Below, one piece after another: positions 46,757-58,350 of a DNA stretch of 64,000 nucleotides. This stretch comes from Cryptomeria japonica (lineage: Eukaryota; Streptophyta; Pinopsida; Cupressales; Cupressaceae). The number at the start of each line of letters is the position of its first letter. Within the stretch, counting starts at the first letter, position 1. The DNA lies in NCBI RefSeq assembly GCF_030272615.1, contig NC_081407.1:376892877-376956876 (forward strand), written 5' to 3'. Below the pieces are notes generated by a model. It was given only the letters and a program-made list of their open reading frames with translations. It searched no databases and was not told the origin of the DNA. The translations under genes and the position numbers were made by a program.

Positions 46757-47300
46757 AAGGCATCTCCATCCTCATTTTGAGAGGACCCAAAATCAGAAGA
46801 ACTCTTATTGTTCATCTTCTCTCTACAATCCTTTTGGATATGACTAGTCTGCCCACAATTCTAGCACTTCACTTTGGGCTTCTTTCTAGGAGTCTTGGAG
46901 CTTTCCTCCGTCTTGGATTCTAACTTCTTGTTCTCCTTCTTGCCTCTAACAGCGAGAGCATCCTTGACCATCTCAGAAGATTTTCATAACGGATTGTAGT
47001 GTGTATAAACTGCTACAAGCTTCATTGGGAAATTAGAGTGATAGAAATTTGGGTTGATTGCAATACAATCTGAGCCCATGCAAAAAGTTCGTTGTCAATT
47101 GTATGTAATATTTTTTACTATAATACAAAGGAGACGCTCAACTTTTTAGTGTGTGGGTTTTTTCCCGAAAGGGTTTCCCATGGTAAAAATCTCTGTGTAT
47201 ATGTGCATGGTTCTTATATGTTCTCTATTCTTCTGTTTAAGTCATCTCGAGATTTTGCAATTTATGAAGTAGATAGATATTGTTTCTTACATCCTTTGCG
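46757..47300. repeat. copia gag knuckle (minus) and partial LTR (plus), second copy
   Basis: Duplicate of 20848-21391. The gag piece (46757-46985, minus) keeps the ESSKTPxKKPKVKC region, and the LTR piece (46985-47300) keeps TTTTTTCCCGAAAGGG. It is joined to gypsy copy B at a 5-base overlap CTCAT. Confidence 0.7.
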
Positions 47301-50010
47301 AATTGGCATTAGGAGGGCGTTTTTGCACTGTAGATTTCCTTACAATAGATGGAAGAAAACTAGAAAACACCAACAATTATTAAATTTCTACCAAAAGGTT
47401 TTTTGTTTTCATCTTTGAAAGCGTAGAGGAAAAGGAGAAAATCTTACAATATGGACTTTGGTCTATGAATGATCATCCATTATATATGCAACCATGGTAC
47501 CCAAATTTTGATCCTCTAAACTTAAACCCGCATGATAGACCAACATGGATTAGAATGTATAATATACCAACAGAATATTGGTCGGAAGAATTCTTGGAAA
47601 AAATTGGAAGATCATTGGGAACTCTTATAAAGATAGATATAGAATTGGTAGACAATAATTCATACATCTATGCACGAATTCATATTGCGGTGTTTAGAAC
47701 GATACCAGAAAAAATTTGGTTTTGTGCTCAAGGTAGACATTGGTTGTAGAAAATAGAGATAGAAGAAGAAAATAGATTTTATTCATGATGCAATAAAATA
47801 AATCATGTAGAAAAGTAGTGTAGAGTGAAGGCTAAGATGAAAAAAATTGGATGCCAAAGGAGCAAAACATTGTACATAAGAAAGATACAGCGACACAAAA
47901 AACAAATAAAAATCATTGTGAAGGAGAGTCAAATTCCATAGAGCAAGCGAGTGGTAGTAAACTCACCACTTCATCTTCTGCTAACGGCAGTTAGAGGCAA
48001 AATGATGGTCTGCCAATCATTGAAACAAAAAAAAATACAGATGGGGAAAACACATACAATGGAGTGGAAGGGGCAGGTTCAAATGAGAAATTTTCAACAA
48101 TAGATGAATTAGGTATAACAGATCCCCGATGTATTAGCCAATCGACTAATATATTTCTTAAAAGGAAGAAGAAGGGAAGAGGGAGGAGGAGTAATAAGCA
48201 AAAAAGGGAAGATAAAGAAAGGGAAAAAGGAATTGTAAGTGTGGTTGATTTCTTGAACATGACCAAGGGAGGGAAAGCATCCCCTGGGGATCAACAAGGA
48301 TCCTTAAATAGAATGTTAGGGGCCTATCGGCCCCTGACAAGAGGTTCTTAGTTAGGCACCATCTAGAGAAGAATCTAAGTGAAATTGTACTTCTTTAGGA
48401 AACAAAGATTAATCAAGTCAATGTAGATAATTTCTTAAAATTTTGTTGGAAATGAGTAGGTGCTTTTTAAGAGGCATCATGATCGTCAGGTGGTTTGGGT
48501 ATAATTTGGAATCCATTAAAAGTTGACATTTGTTTGCTAGAGAAGGATCCCCATTGGATAATGTGTGAATCCAGCTGTAGAAATACAAACATGAAGTTCC
48601 CACTTTTTTAACATTTATGGGCACCACTAAAATTGTTTGGTTGATGGATAGTTTAGGTTGATCTACTGCACGAAATAATTCACTGTATAAATTTTTGTGT
48701 GGATGGTCAATTGGGAGTGTATCCTCTGTATGGGGATATGTATGGCTGACTGGACCAACCATGATTGCATGATAGATTTGGAAAGAAAGGAATCGTAGGG
48801 TATTATGTGAATACGAGATGTCCATTGAATCACTTTTAAATTAGATAGAGGGGTCCATTTGTCAAATGGTGAGATGCAAATGGCTATATTGGGATGGCTT
48901 CCAACAATGAAGTTGGAATGATGGCTATATTGGGATGGCTGCTAATGGCTATATTGGGATGGCTTCCAACAATGAAGTTGGAATGATGGCTCTGGAGAGA
49001 GGATTAAGGTTGTGTATAGAGGCAAAAATTGATCATTTGGATATAGAATGGGACTCAAAATCAATTGTAAATGCAGTTGCAAAAAATTAATTATGAAGCT
49101 AGAAATTTATAAGATGGCTCTTGATGATCAGATAGAGGTTTAAGGCTCCTTACGTATTTCTCCATAGCTCACATCTACCACAAAGTAAATAGGGAGGTGG
49201 ATTTTTTACCTAATGAAGGTATTGATAGTAAAATTGAGGCTGTGGCGTTTGATTCAAGGGAATTTTTGGTGATGCTTCTTCAGGCTTTAGTAAATCCATT
49301 CTAAGATTTGTTTTCTAATAAGGTCTGAGTAATCACATGGATAGTATACTTTTTCGATCACCTTCTTTTAGCAAAGAGGCTATAAATTACATTGCAAAAC
49401 ACAATGTCTGCATCTTGCATATAGCATACTGAGATGGTGGGGATAAAGCTATTTGGGATCTATTGCAATTGCTTGCAAGAAAGTGTCAAAGATCAAATTC
49501 AGAGGTTATTTATTATTGAGGAAGACTCTATGTCCTCTCAGCCATTCAAAAGGTGATTGGGTCTTATTCATCTTTTGGTGGCCATATTCATGACGGGGCC
49601 CTTTCAGAGAGATTTTTCTGCAATATTATCTAGGCAACAGAGTTCAAAGTTGTCAGGCATGCCAACAAGTTGGTGAAGCCAAATTTTAGATAGACTACTA
49701 TCTGTGAGTCGGTCAAGATTAAGGCCAACCTAAAGAGCGGTTTCATTGTAGGGGTTTTCGATGCTGAGGCTATGGAAAAAAAGAAAATAATGGGGGAGCA
49801 ACTAAAGCTATTTCATGAAAGTTTGGGGAATTACAATATTTCTACTTTTGGTAACTATATAAGTCTTTATGGCAATCTATTTTCTCCTTCCTAACTTGAG
49901 AGAGTCAATGTTCTAGTTGAAGGGATCATTACCCTCCACTGATGGATGTACTAAGCATGATATGAAATAATAAAGGAATCTATCCCTTCTGGTAAAAACT
50001 TAAAAAAAAA
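47301..50010 (+). mobile_element. LINE-1-type element, copy 2
   Basis: Same structure as 21392-24117: ORF1 (47400-48299) with MNDHPLYMQPWYPNFDPLN and a knuckle whose first Cys is Tyr; an ORF2 remnant whose ATG at the ATGA overlap is lost (ATCAACAAGG); a larger deletion before RNase H (48870-48960 holds a short tandem duplication of GGCTATATTGGGATGGCT); RNase H to about 49310; the extra ORF; and an A-rich 3' end at 49990-50025. No clear duplication is seen around it. Confidence 0.75.
49337..49930 (+). pseudogene. extra ORF beyond LINE RNase H, copy 2
   Basis: ATG at 49337. MDSILFRSPSFSKEAINYIA and the following residues match copy 1, and this copy lacks the first stop seen there (TTTCGATCA instead of TTTTGATCA). 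The frame continues past the copy 1 break with LKLFHESLGNYNISTFGNYI and SLYGNLFSPS. Shared stops suggest both descend from an already damaged parent. Family unknown. Confidence 0.55.
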
Positions 50011-50888
50011 TTAAAAAAATGTTTAATTGAATTAAACTAAGGAGAAGGATAGGTTCATTTACACTTTGTTTTTACAGAACTAATGAGTGAAATATATTTA
50101 TTATGTTACTTTGTTTGGGAAAAGTTTATAATCTAGTAATTTAAAGGAGTTAAGTATATCATTTACATTTAATAAATGATGTTTAGGAATGATGGAATAC
50201 ATAAATGGTTGTTATTTTAGGAAAATTAAATATTAAGGTGATAGGCCTTTAGTATATAAAAATAATAATGATGATAAAGATTTATTGATATTATAGATTT
50301 TGTTCATTCAGTATAAAAAATAAGGATAATTTAGGTACACTTCATGTCTAAAATCTTGTGTAAATTTGATTTTTTTGGTTATCAATTTTTTTTTTTTGGT
50401 TATTCAAATTAATCTCACACTTTATTGATATAATATTTTATATGTAGTTCTAAAATATTGCAATGTAAATTTCTATTTTATGATTCATTGAATTTATGTA
50501 CTATTTTTATTTTTAAGGATTAGTTATATTTAAAAATGTTTGAGAGAAATTATAAAATCACAAGGATCAAATTTTTTTAAAGGCCAACCATCTATGATTG
50601 GACTAAATTTACACTTGTGGTAAATATTGACAAACAATGACCAAACATACAAGTGATTTGGAGAGTGAATTAGATATAAAATATTTCTCCTTTAAAAATT
50701 TCCAATTGAAATGATCCTAAGTCATGCTTATAAATGTGAATGATCTTTCTATGATTGTTTGATAATAACTAATGATTAAATGAATATCTTTAAATACCAA
50801 GACATAATGCTATAGACTAAACTGTAGTACTAAGTCAACTCCTAAATAAATTAATCAAATAGTGGGAATCAACAATTAGGATTTGAAT

Positions 50889-51949
50889 CTTCTTTGTTTA
50901 TGTCTGTTTTATCTTGGAGTGGGAATCGTTGATCTCTTTGGTCTTTTTTGGTTAAGGGATCCTTGTTAAAACATAGTGTGTTAGGTTTGGGGAGCCTGCA
51001 TAAACCTCGTGGGGTGGATTTTATTGGCCTTGAGATCCTTATGATTACCCCTATTTTCTTTTTCCAGATGATGGTTAAGGGAGCCTTATTAAAACCCTTA
51101 TTTTCTCTGTTATTGGGATCTGATCTTCTTTGCTTATGTTTTTTTTTATCTTGGATCCCTGTTGATGAGGGTTTTTTCTATCCTTATCTCGATTAGCTCC
51201 ATGGCTCAGTGTTTATCTGCATCTTGGGGTTTCTCTGATTTTTCGTATTGATGTGGTCCCATCTTCTATGGAGGGGGAAATGGATGTGGCCGGAGGAGAC
51301 CTATCTCCTATTGAGGTGGAGTTGGATGCTACTATTTTTTCCTGGAGGCTTCTTACTATCATGGTTGGTTATGTTGAAGGTTTTGGGTGCCTTGTTAAAA
51401 CCATGTCAAGTTGTGGGAGCCGTATAAAACCCATTTTCAAGGTTGAGGGAGCCTGGAAAAACCCTCTGTATTTTGCCCTTATCAAGGACGGGCTGGATGT
51501 TGGCAGTTTTCAAGGGCCTAGTTTAGCTAGTTTTTGTTTTTGGTTAGGATCAGGTCTTGCTATTGCTGGCCTAGAGACTCTGTTACAGGTTAAGGGAGCC
51601 TGGGAAAACCCTTCTTGTTGGATGAGGGTGCTTGACTTACCCTCATTCTCTGTTTTGCAGATGTTTTAGCTGGTTTAGATCTGTTGGTTTTGTCATCCTG
51701 GTTTGTATTGGCTGGAGTCAGTTTGGTTGAGGCTGCTCTATTTCCTACATCCTTTTTGCCACAACTTTTGTAACGTTTGATTCTTCTCGTGTGTTTGTGG
51801 CTGAGTTGTTGTTTGTCTTTGATGTATCTTTCTGCAACATCACTTTGTTGGTTCTGGATCTATGAAAAACATGAGGGTTTCAGTTCCCTTCAAAACCTGT
51901 TGTATGGGGTACCTGGTCCCCTCAAAACCTATTTATCCTAGTAAAAAAT
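50889..51949 (+). mobile_element. LINE 3' end with repeated GGGAGCCT...AAAACCC motif
   Basis: The 15-bp duplication AATTAGGATTTGAAT is at 50874-50888 and 51950-51964. The 3' tail (CCTATTTATCCTAGTAAAAA) is like that of the piece in gypsy gag. Inside, a motif of about 22 bases, GGTTxAGGGAGCCTxxxxAAAACCC, recurs near 50950, 50985, 51072, 51379, 51411, 51442 and 51589. The frames 50948-51196 and 51253-51669 are not supported as proteins. It is likely the 3' untranslated part of a LINE. Confidence 0.65.
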
Positions 51950-52504
51950 AATTAGGATTTGAATTTTTTAATGTCAAGTTAGATGTAAGTCATGTGATTA
52001 ATTTTGTATGATATATAAATGTGTTGAAACAAAGAATATATGGAATCCCAAGATTAATGTAAAGAACATACAAATGTGTAAGCTATTAAATGAGTAGAAT
52101 AGGAAGTGGTTCAAATAGAACCAAAATAAGGAATTTTTTATAAAAATACATGTAAGTGCAAATAGATAAAGATTTAGGAAATGGTCAAACTTAACAACAA
52201 AAAGTATAAAATATTGTGCTTTATAATTATATTAAGATATTCTTTAAAAATAAATAAAAATATCTAAATTGAAATTAAAATAAATGCACAAATTTCATGT
52301 TCACAAAATTTTATTTATATTACATATTGTAAAATCTTACCTTTATATTAGATAGAATATTTTTAATAAATAATAATTAAAACATAATAAAATATTCATA
52401 AAAAAAATCAAAATAATCAATTATTTATATAAAAATCTCAGAACATACCAACAAAAGTCTATAAAATAACATTCACATTATGAACAACCCCCGATACTGG
52501 TTCG

Positions 52505-52977
52505 TTGAAGTTGAATTTCGACGGGTCATCTAGGGGCAACCCGGGTCAGATGGGACATAGTGGAGTGATTAGTGAATCACGTGATAGCCTCATCCTTTCC
52601 TATGTGGAAAATATTGGAATCCAAACTTCAAGCATGGCTTAAGTGGAGTTGTTTATCATGTGTTGATTATGGCCAAGGAAAAGGGGCTCAAGCGTATAAT
52701 TATTGAAGGTGACTCGAGCAATACCATTATGACACTCCAAAGGGCGGCTAATCTAGACTGGAAAGCTAACTCTCTTATCTCCAAGTGTCACAATCTCCTT
52801 TCCTTACTGGGAAATGTCAGGTTCTTCCACGCGAGACATGAAGACAATTGTGTGGCGGGTAAGCTCATGGGGATGGGCAAGTGTATTAATGATTTCAAAA
52901 TTTGGCTCCACTTGCATGAAATCTCGGTGGAGGATCGTGCCATGATCTTAAAGGACTCATTAGTTAATGACACATAA
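52505..52977 (+). pseudogene. LINE RNase H domain
   Basis: Frame 1 gives KLNFDGSSRGNPGQMGHSG (first Asp kept). After a shift near 52640, frame 52660-52977 gives GLKRIIIEGDSSNTIMTLQR with the second acidic region (EGDS) and RFFHARHEDNCVAGKLMGMG near the end. It resembles the RNH domain at the C-terminus of plant LINE ORF2. One frameshift and a stop break it. Confidence 0.75.
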
Positions 52978-53127
52978 TCCCAAAGTTGGCATTTTTGTCC
53001 TTGGATTTCTCTCCCTTTCCACTGCTTTCTGGCTAATTCGATAGGATTAAGATTTATTGATGGTACTTCCTACCACTACATTCCCTAGGCTTTTCACTTT
53101 CTTAACTTGGTTTTCTATTTTGCAAAT

Positions 53128-54095
53128 ATGGGAGATGATTTTATTAATAATGAACCAAATAGTTTCTCTAAATTAAAGAATAATGGGGAGTTGTGGGACA
53201 AGGTGATCAATGGGAACCTGGATAATTTTGTTGAAGGGATGACCGACCATGACCCTAAGCTCCTTGATAATTTCGTTAATGCTTGGGACAATGGGAATGC
53301 GAATATTGATAGTGTTACTTTCATGGTTTCGATGGAGGCTATTTCAAAGGTGACAGGGTTGGTCCTTGATGAAATGTCCTTTCCCAAAATTCCCAAAGGG
53401 AATTACAAGGACAACTTTGATTAGTTTTTTCAACTAGGTGAAGCATTTTCAAAGCTTCAAAGTGGCTACAATAGGGAGGATCTCCTTAGAATTTAGAAGG
53501 ATGCGGCTCTTCTCATAATGAAGTACTTCACCTTGGATGATAGGAAAAGAAGGTTCCATACATATATTTTTTCTCATGCTAAATCATCTTCGGTATGGGG
53601 TTAGAATGAATTTTCCTTTTTGGATTATGTATTCTTTGTCCTAGTTCATTTGCAAAGTGTTTGAAAAGGGTAAACCCCCACTCCACTAAGGTCTCATCCA
53701 AATACTATATAACTTCCACCTAGATTTATCCCCCTCTAGTGGAGTTCCTTCTATTGTGGTTGGGTCTACCTATGATCTCAATATGATTGTTGACGTTATT
53801 ATTACCCCCTCTAATTCTGGGGAACATATTATGCCTCACTCCTATTATAAAATGAGCACTAGCAAAAACCCTACTAGAATAACCAAATTTAAGGCCATTG
53901 CTGCCATGAAAAAGGAACAGGATGTAGGCGTCCAATCTGAGCTGCAACAAGAAATGGTTAACTAGGTTACTGATGATTCTAGCTTTGAATATCAATCCTC
54001 AGAGGATTCAAAATTCTTAGATACTTTGGGATCAAACTGTGATGCAGAGCCCCAAGGAACAAAGGCTTCTCGCACAAAATTACTCTACAAGACCC
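53128..54095 (+). pseudogene. extra ORF after LINE RNase H, unknown family
   Basis: From 53128 the frame reads MGDDFINNEPNSFSKLKNNG, VINGNLDNFVEGMTDHDPKL, FMVSMEAISKVTGLVLDEMS and KIPKGNYKDNFD, then after a TAG at 53422 FFQLGEAFSKLQSGYNREDL and MKYFTLDDRKRRFHTYIFSH. The pattern (xSxVTGLxxxG, then MKYxTLD) vaguely resembles domains annotated as putative plant transposon proteins, but I cannot assign it. It ends in a damaged polar tail (SSEDSKFLDTLGSN). The start is chosen by the first ATG after the RNase H stop. Confidence 0.5.
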
Positions 54096-54199
54096 TCAAT
54101 TAAAGTCTCAACATTCATGGAATCTTGGACAAACTTGTCAACAACATGAAAGGACACCTCTACACTTCCCTTTGCTCAATGGGGCCCCTTTTTGCTCAC
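54041..54199 (+). repeat. left arm of an inverted repeat around a chromovirus fragment
   Basis: This arm (from GATGCAGAGCC to GGGGCCCCTTTTTG) recurs inverted at 56683-56838 with roughly 85-90% identity. The sequence between holds integrase and chromodomain remnants not related to the LINE. Confidence 0.75.
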
Positions 54200-55193
54200 T
54201 TTTTTCCATGTAAATGTACTAATGATGCTTCCTATATTGCTGGTTTATTCTTCAAAGGATTTGTTAAAATACATGGTTTGCCTCTCAACATTGTGACTGA
54301 CAAGGACTCTAAATTTGTGGGCCACTTTTGGCATACATTATGGAAGAAGTTGGGCACTCAATTTTCCCTTCACATCAGTCGATCACCCTCAGACTGATGG
54401 CCAAACTGAGATGGTGAGTAGATCATTGGGGAATTTTCTTAGATGTCTCACAAAGAAGCATGGAGAAGATTGGGATATGATCATCCCTCAATCTGAGTTT
54501 TCTTATAATGATTTTGTCAATAAAAGCACAGGAAGAAATCCTTTTGAGGTTGTCTATGGGATTCATCCAAGAGGTATTCTTGAATTAAGGGACCTACATT
54601 GATTGGAAAGAAGAAGTGATAAAAGAGAATATTTTGCATTGGCCATGAAAGACATTCATGAGAAGGTGAGAGAAACTCTTCATAAGAACACTGAAAAGTA
54701 CAAAGAGAAAGAAAATAAGTGGAAGAGAGATGTACAGTATAAGGTGGGGGACTTGGTGATGGCACACCTGAAGAAAGAGAGACTTCCAAAGGGGCAACCA
54801 ACCAAGTTGCTCATGAAAAAGATTGGTCCTTGGAGGATTGTGGATAAATTTGGTCCTAATGCCTATGAGATTGAACTTCCTCAAGGCTTAGGAATATCAC
54901 CCATTTTTAATGTTTCAGATTTATTTCCTTACAAAGGTGATGTTACAGGTTTAGATGTAGGTTTGCAATTAGAAGGAGATGAAGGTTGGGTCAAGGATCT
55001 ATCACCTAGCCAACCATTGAAGTTGGAGTGCATCTTGGACACCAAGGTGGTCAAGAAGACTAGAAAGAAGACTTATAAGGAGTATCTTGTCAAGTGGAGG
55101 GGCCTACTTGATGAAGATAGCACTATGATGATAGAAGATGCCATTAAAAATCATGGACATTCTGTTGCAGACCTCACCCCTCAAGAGACTTGA
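54198..55193 (+). pseudogene. chromovirus (Ty3/gypsy) integrase end with chromodomain
   Basis: Two frames. The first, from 54198, gives AHFFPCKCTNDASYIAGLFF, HGLPLNIVTDKDSKFVGHFW and, after a shift near 54390, HPQTDGQTEMVSRSLGNFLR (the D and E region). The second, 54603-55193, gives the integrase C-terminal part (YKVGDLVMAHLKKERLPKGQ, FGPNAYEIELPQ) and a chromodomain (ILDTKVVKKTRKKTYKEYLV, KWRGLLDEDSTM), which lacks the usual Trp after DEDS/AT. In chromoviruses this domain guides insertion. RT and protease are absent, so it is a fragment. Confidence 0.8.
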
Positions 55194-56682
55194 TTTTTCT
55201 ATGCCCCTCGGGAGTATGGCACAGGAGCACCTTGCAGACTTTGAAGAGAATTTGAGAAATGAAAGATTTTAGAGGTGTTTGTAGGTCCCTTGAATGTTTT
55301 AATTTTTAATAATGTCTTTCAAGACCAATCATTTTTATTTTGATTAGCCATGTAAGGCTTTGGTGCCATTTTGTGGTGTGAACTTCTTAGGACCTATTTG
55401 GTCAACCATGGTCAAATGACATCGAAAATGCCTAAATGAGGCAAAAATTGTATTTTGGTGCCTATGTGGCCTATTTTTAAGGTTTATTATGTTTCCTAAT
55501 AGGTTACATAGGCAGGTGTCATATATTGTCAAGTTTTGTGCAAAGTTGTCAAGTTTGGATGACAACTTTTGTTGTCAATTTGCACCTAATCTCCTTCCAA
55601 TGGCTACCTAATTCAAATTTCAGTTGGAGTCGATTGAGGAGGTTTGAGAAACCTTTCTTAAGGCCTTGGAGGTCGAGAAGAAAGGATTACTAAAGTTTTG
55701 TTGAAGCTTTCGATGTAAGACAATGATCAAAATTCAATAAACACTAAAACATTTACACAAATTCGTTGTAACGATGCCTTGTACGGTCATTGTACGAACT
55801 CCATGTTCAAAATAAGTCATTGATTTGAATAGGCCTCTGTGTTGATTTTCATTTGGTTTTTATTTTGTAGGAAAAGACTAAAAAACAAGCGAAATATTTG
55901 CATTTTTGTGAAAGGTGGTCTGAAAAACCTCCAAAAACCAGGGTTTCCGAGGAAATGCTTTCCTAACCCCACATTCCTTTGACCAAATTGTTTCAAAATA
56001 TGGGGAATGGTAGGGAAGAAAATTTATTTTAATATTTTTAAATTTTCTAAGTGGGCCATTGAATTGGTGAATTTTGGGATCAAGCCCTACGCCAGGCATC
56101 CTCATGTTACTAGGTAGTTTTGACTATTAAAAATTATGCAGTAGCAAAAATAGGAGTGGTGGGATCTATATAATAGTGGATTTGGTGTTTAGGGATGTGT
56201 GAAGACCTTTCCCATCCATTGGTGTCTTTGGATCAATCCATTGGTGTGTGGTTGCTTTGTAAAAGTGGCCTAAAAGCCCTATTAGGCCTCTTGTAGTAGC
56301 ATCGTTTGACCCGATCAATGCAAGAGTTGGGATATGAATTTTGGAGGATTTTTGTGTCACAAAAGGAGACATCAAAAAGTGTCAAGAGTCTGTGGTATCA
56401 TTAAGATAATTTCAAAGTTTTTCCCTTAGAGGCTCAAACCAGGGCTACAAGGAATATGCATCTTATAGAGGGCGGGTCACATTGATTGAACTTGTACAAA
56501 CAAAAGGGTGTTGTCTTGGTTGCATTAAATGTCTCTAGGGTTGGAAAAGAGGTTCTATAGGGTCCATACTTTCTCTGAAATGGTGGATGTGTTATAATCC
56601 AAGTTGGTCATAGGTGGCTACAAGAGGGTGTCAAGAAGAGACTTGATGTGAGAAGTTATATCTCCATGAGTTATTTATGGAT
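55194..56682 (+). other. 3' part of the chromovirus fragment, no gene
   Basis: After the chromodomain stop there is non-coding DNA with repeats such as TTGTCAAG(T/G)TTTG (55530-55575), which may be the remains of a 3' LTR. No paired LTR or clean LTR ends were found. Confidence 0.4.
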
Positions 56683-56838
56683 CAAAAAGGGGCCCCACTG
56701 AGAAAAGGGGAGTGTAGAGGTGTCCTTTCATGTTGTTGACAGGTTTGTCCAAGAATCCATGAATGTTGAGACCTTAATTGAGGGCCTTCTAGAGTAAGTT
56801 TGTGTGAGAATCCTTTGTTCCTTTTGGCTCCGCATCAA
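56683..56838 (-). repeat. right arm of the inverted repeat
   Basis: Inverse of 54041-54199, with the block GTGTCCTTTCATGTTGTTGA and the end GGCTCCGCATC. Confidence 0.75.
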
Positions 56839-56849
56839 ACTGGTCCCCT

Positions 56850-57375
56850 ACTAAAATTGGAGGAAACCCTAGCCCTCCCCCTCTAAACTCTCCTTTCTTT
56901 GATCACTCCAACTTCCAAGTTATTAGTTCAGCTTTGACAAAAATTGTAAAGGACCTGCACAACTTAGACATCCAAAGACAAGAAGAGTTGATAAAATGGC
57001 TATTTGCGCACATGAATGTGGCCATCAAGAAGATCGATCAGTTGGAAGCATCGATCGACGTTGAGGCCAAGGCCAACACTTGTGCTGAAGATTTGGATAA
57101 GGATAGAGTATGGAAAACTACCAATGATCTAATGGGATGGGGTAGTGGGAAATGATGGGTGGAAAGATTTCTAATGTGTACTCTTGGATCAAGAATGTTG
57201 GTAGTAAGGACGAGCTAGAAAAGATCAAGAATACCTAGGAGGCCCTTAAAAAGAAAATTGAGGCAGTCAACTGTTCTTGCAAGGATGTGGCTAGCAAGCA
57301 TAATTCCTCCCTACAGGCTATCCATGACAAGATGGAAAGGAGAAAGGCAAAAGACACATGGATTCCCTATCCATG
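56850..57375 (+). pseudogene. coiled-coil region of the LINE extra ORF
   Basis: The frame 56934-57155 and its continuation read VKDLHNLDIQRQEELIKWLF, NVAIKKIDQLEASIDVEAKA, then LEKIKNT...EALKKKIEAVN and MERRKAKDTWIPYP before a stop near 57375. Heptad-like spacing suggests a coiled coil, as in the LINE piece within gypsy gag (5158-5562). One frameshift near 57150 and a TAG near 57236. Confidence 0.45.
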
Positions 57376-58350
57376 AGCTTTGACCCATCACTTCGATGGT
57401 GAAGGCCAGCCCCAGCTCTATGCTGGTCTCCTTTGGTTTTGGGTTGGATCGAGTAAAAATGTCTCTTTTTTCTGATAAAGTTCTTATTTTGTGTCATAAT
57501 TGGAAGGACAAGGTTACCCCCACATAGTAGACCATCACTCTGTGTCTGTTTTGGGCGATTGTTTTGTGTTTTGGTGGTCCTGGTTCTTTGTTTGCCATGT
57601 AGCATTTTGGTTGTGTTTTGGTGGGGGGTCTTTTGTTAATTGTGCATCCCTCATGCGCTCTTGGTGTCACTTTGTGGTTATATAATGGATGGGCCTAGAT
57701 CCCACTTTTATTAATTAAAACATTCACATTATGAACTCAAAGTCTTAATTTGAGGGGAAATGTCTAGAACATATATGTTATTATTATTTTTCAAGAGAAA
57801 ATATCTTTCAATCCTTAAAGTATCTTTTAGATACAACCAATCTAATGACGAGTATCAAACCTTGTATAGACTACAATTAAATTAATGAAAAACTCAATAT
57901 CAATCATATGAATTAAAGTTAATTTTATTTTATTTTAAAGTTAATGATTTGTAGAATAGTCCTCTCAAAAATATATTTTCCCTCAACAAATTTATTTGGT
58001 TGATGTAGTGTTAAATAAGCAAGAAGAAGCAATTCATATTAGTCATTCAATTTTTTATAATATAATAAGTGAGTTATCTAATAAATTGTTTATACATTAT
58101 TGTTTTATGATTTTTTTAATTTGTTGGATTTGTAATTTGATGGTTGTATCTTATGTGGATTCATATTTTTGTTGTATTATGATTGTTTTTAGTTTTAAGG
58201 TTACATGTATGTTGTTTGTTTTATATTTAACTATCACAATCTAACTTTTAAACATAATCAAATATATGCATATCTTATAAGTATCTTATTATATAAATAA
58301 ATTTAATTTTAATATATAATCTTTTCATAAAAAACTGAAACCTCTACAAT

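Larger units (their letters stand above)
52486..57718 (+). mobile_element. LINE 3' part with RNase H and a long extra ORF, disrupted
   Basis: An 18-bp exact duplication AACATTCACATTATGAAC lies at 52468-52485 and 57719-57736. The inside starts with RNase H (52505-52977), then a separate ORF (53128-54095), a 2.8-kb block between inverted arms (54041-56838) with a chromovirus fragment, then a coiled-coil region (56850-57375) and a T/G-rich 3' region ending TTTTATTAATTAAA. It is truncated at its 5' end in the way typical of target-primed insertion. Confidence 0.75.
50150..58350 (-). repeat. AT-rich repeat family C, copy 2, split by LINE insertions
   Basis: Its segments 50150-50873, 51965-52467 and 57737-58350 match the reverse of 25905-27620 in order, for example AACCATTT-type, GGAAATGGTCAAACTTAACA and CTTTTCATAAAAAA blocks. 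It has no gene. Two insertions with clean target duplications break it. Confidence 0.65.

Noticed and set aside
50948-51669. Two plus-strand proteins of 82 and 138 codons
   Set aside because: No domain; the reading depends on repeated GGGAGCC words in what looks like LINE 3' untranslated DNA.
57500-57685. Trp/Phe-rich 61-codon frame
   Set aside because: It lies in the T/G-rich LINE 3' region just before the tail; no domain.
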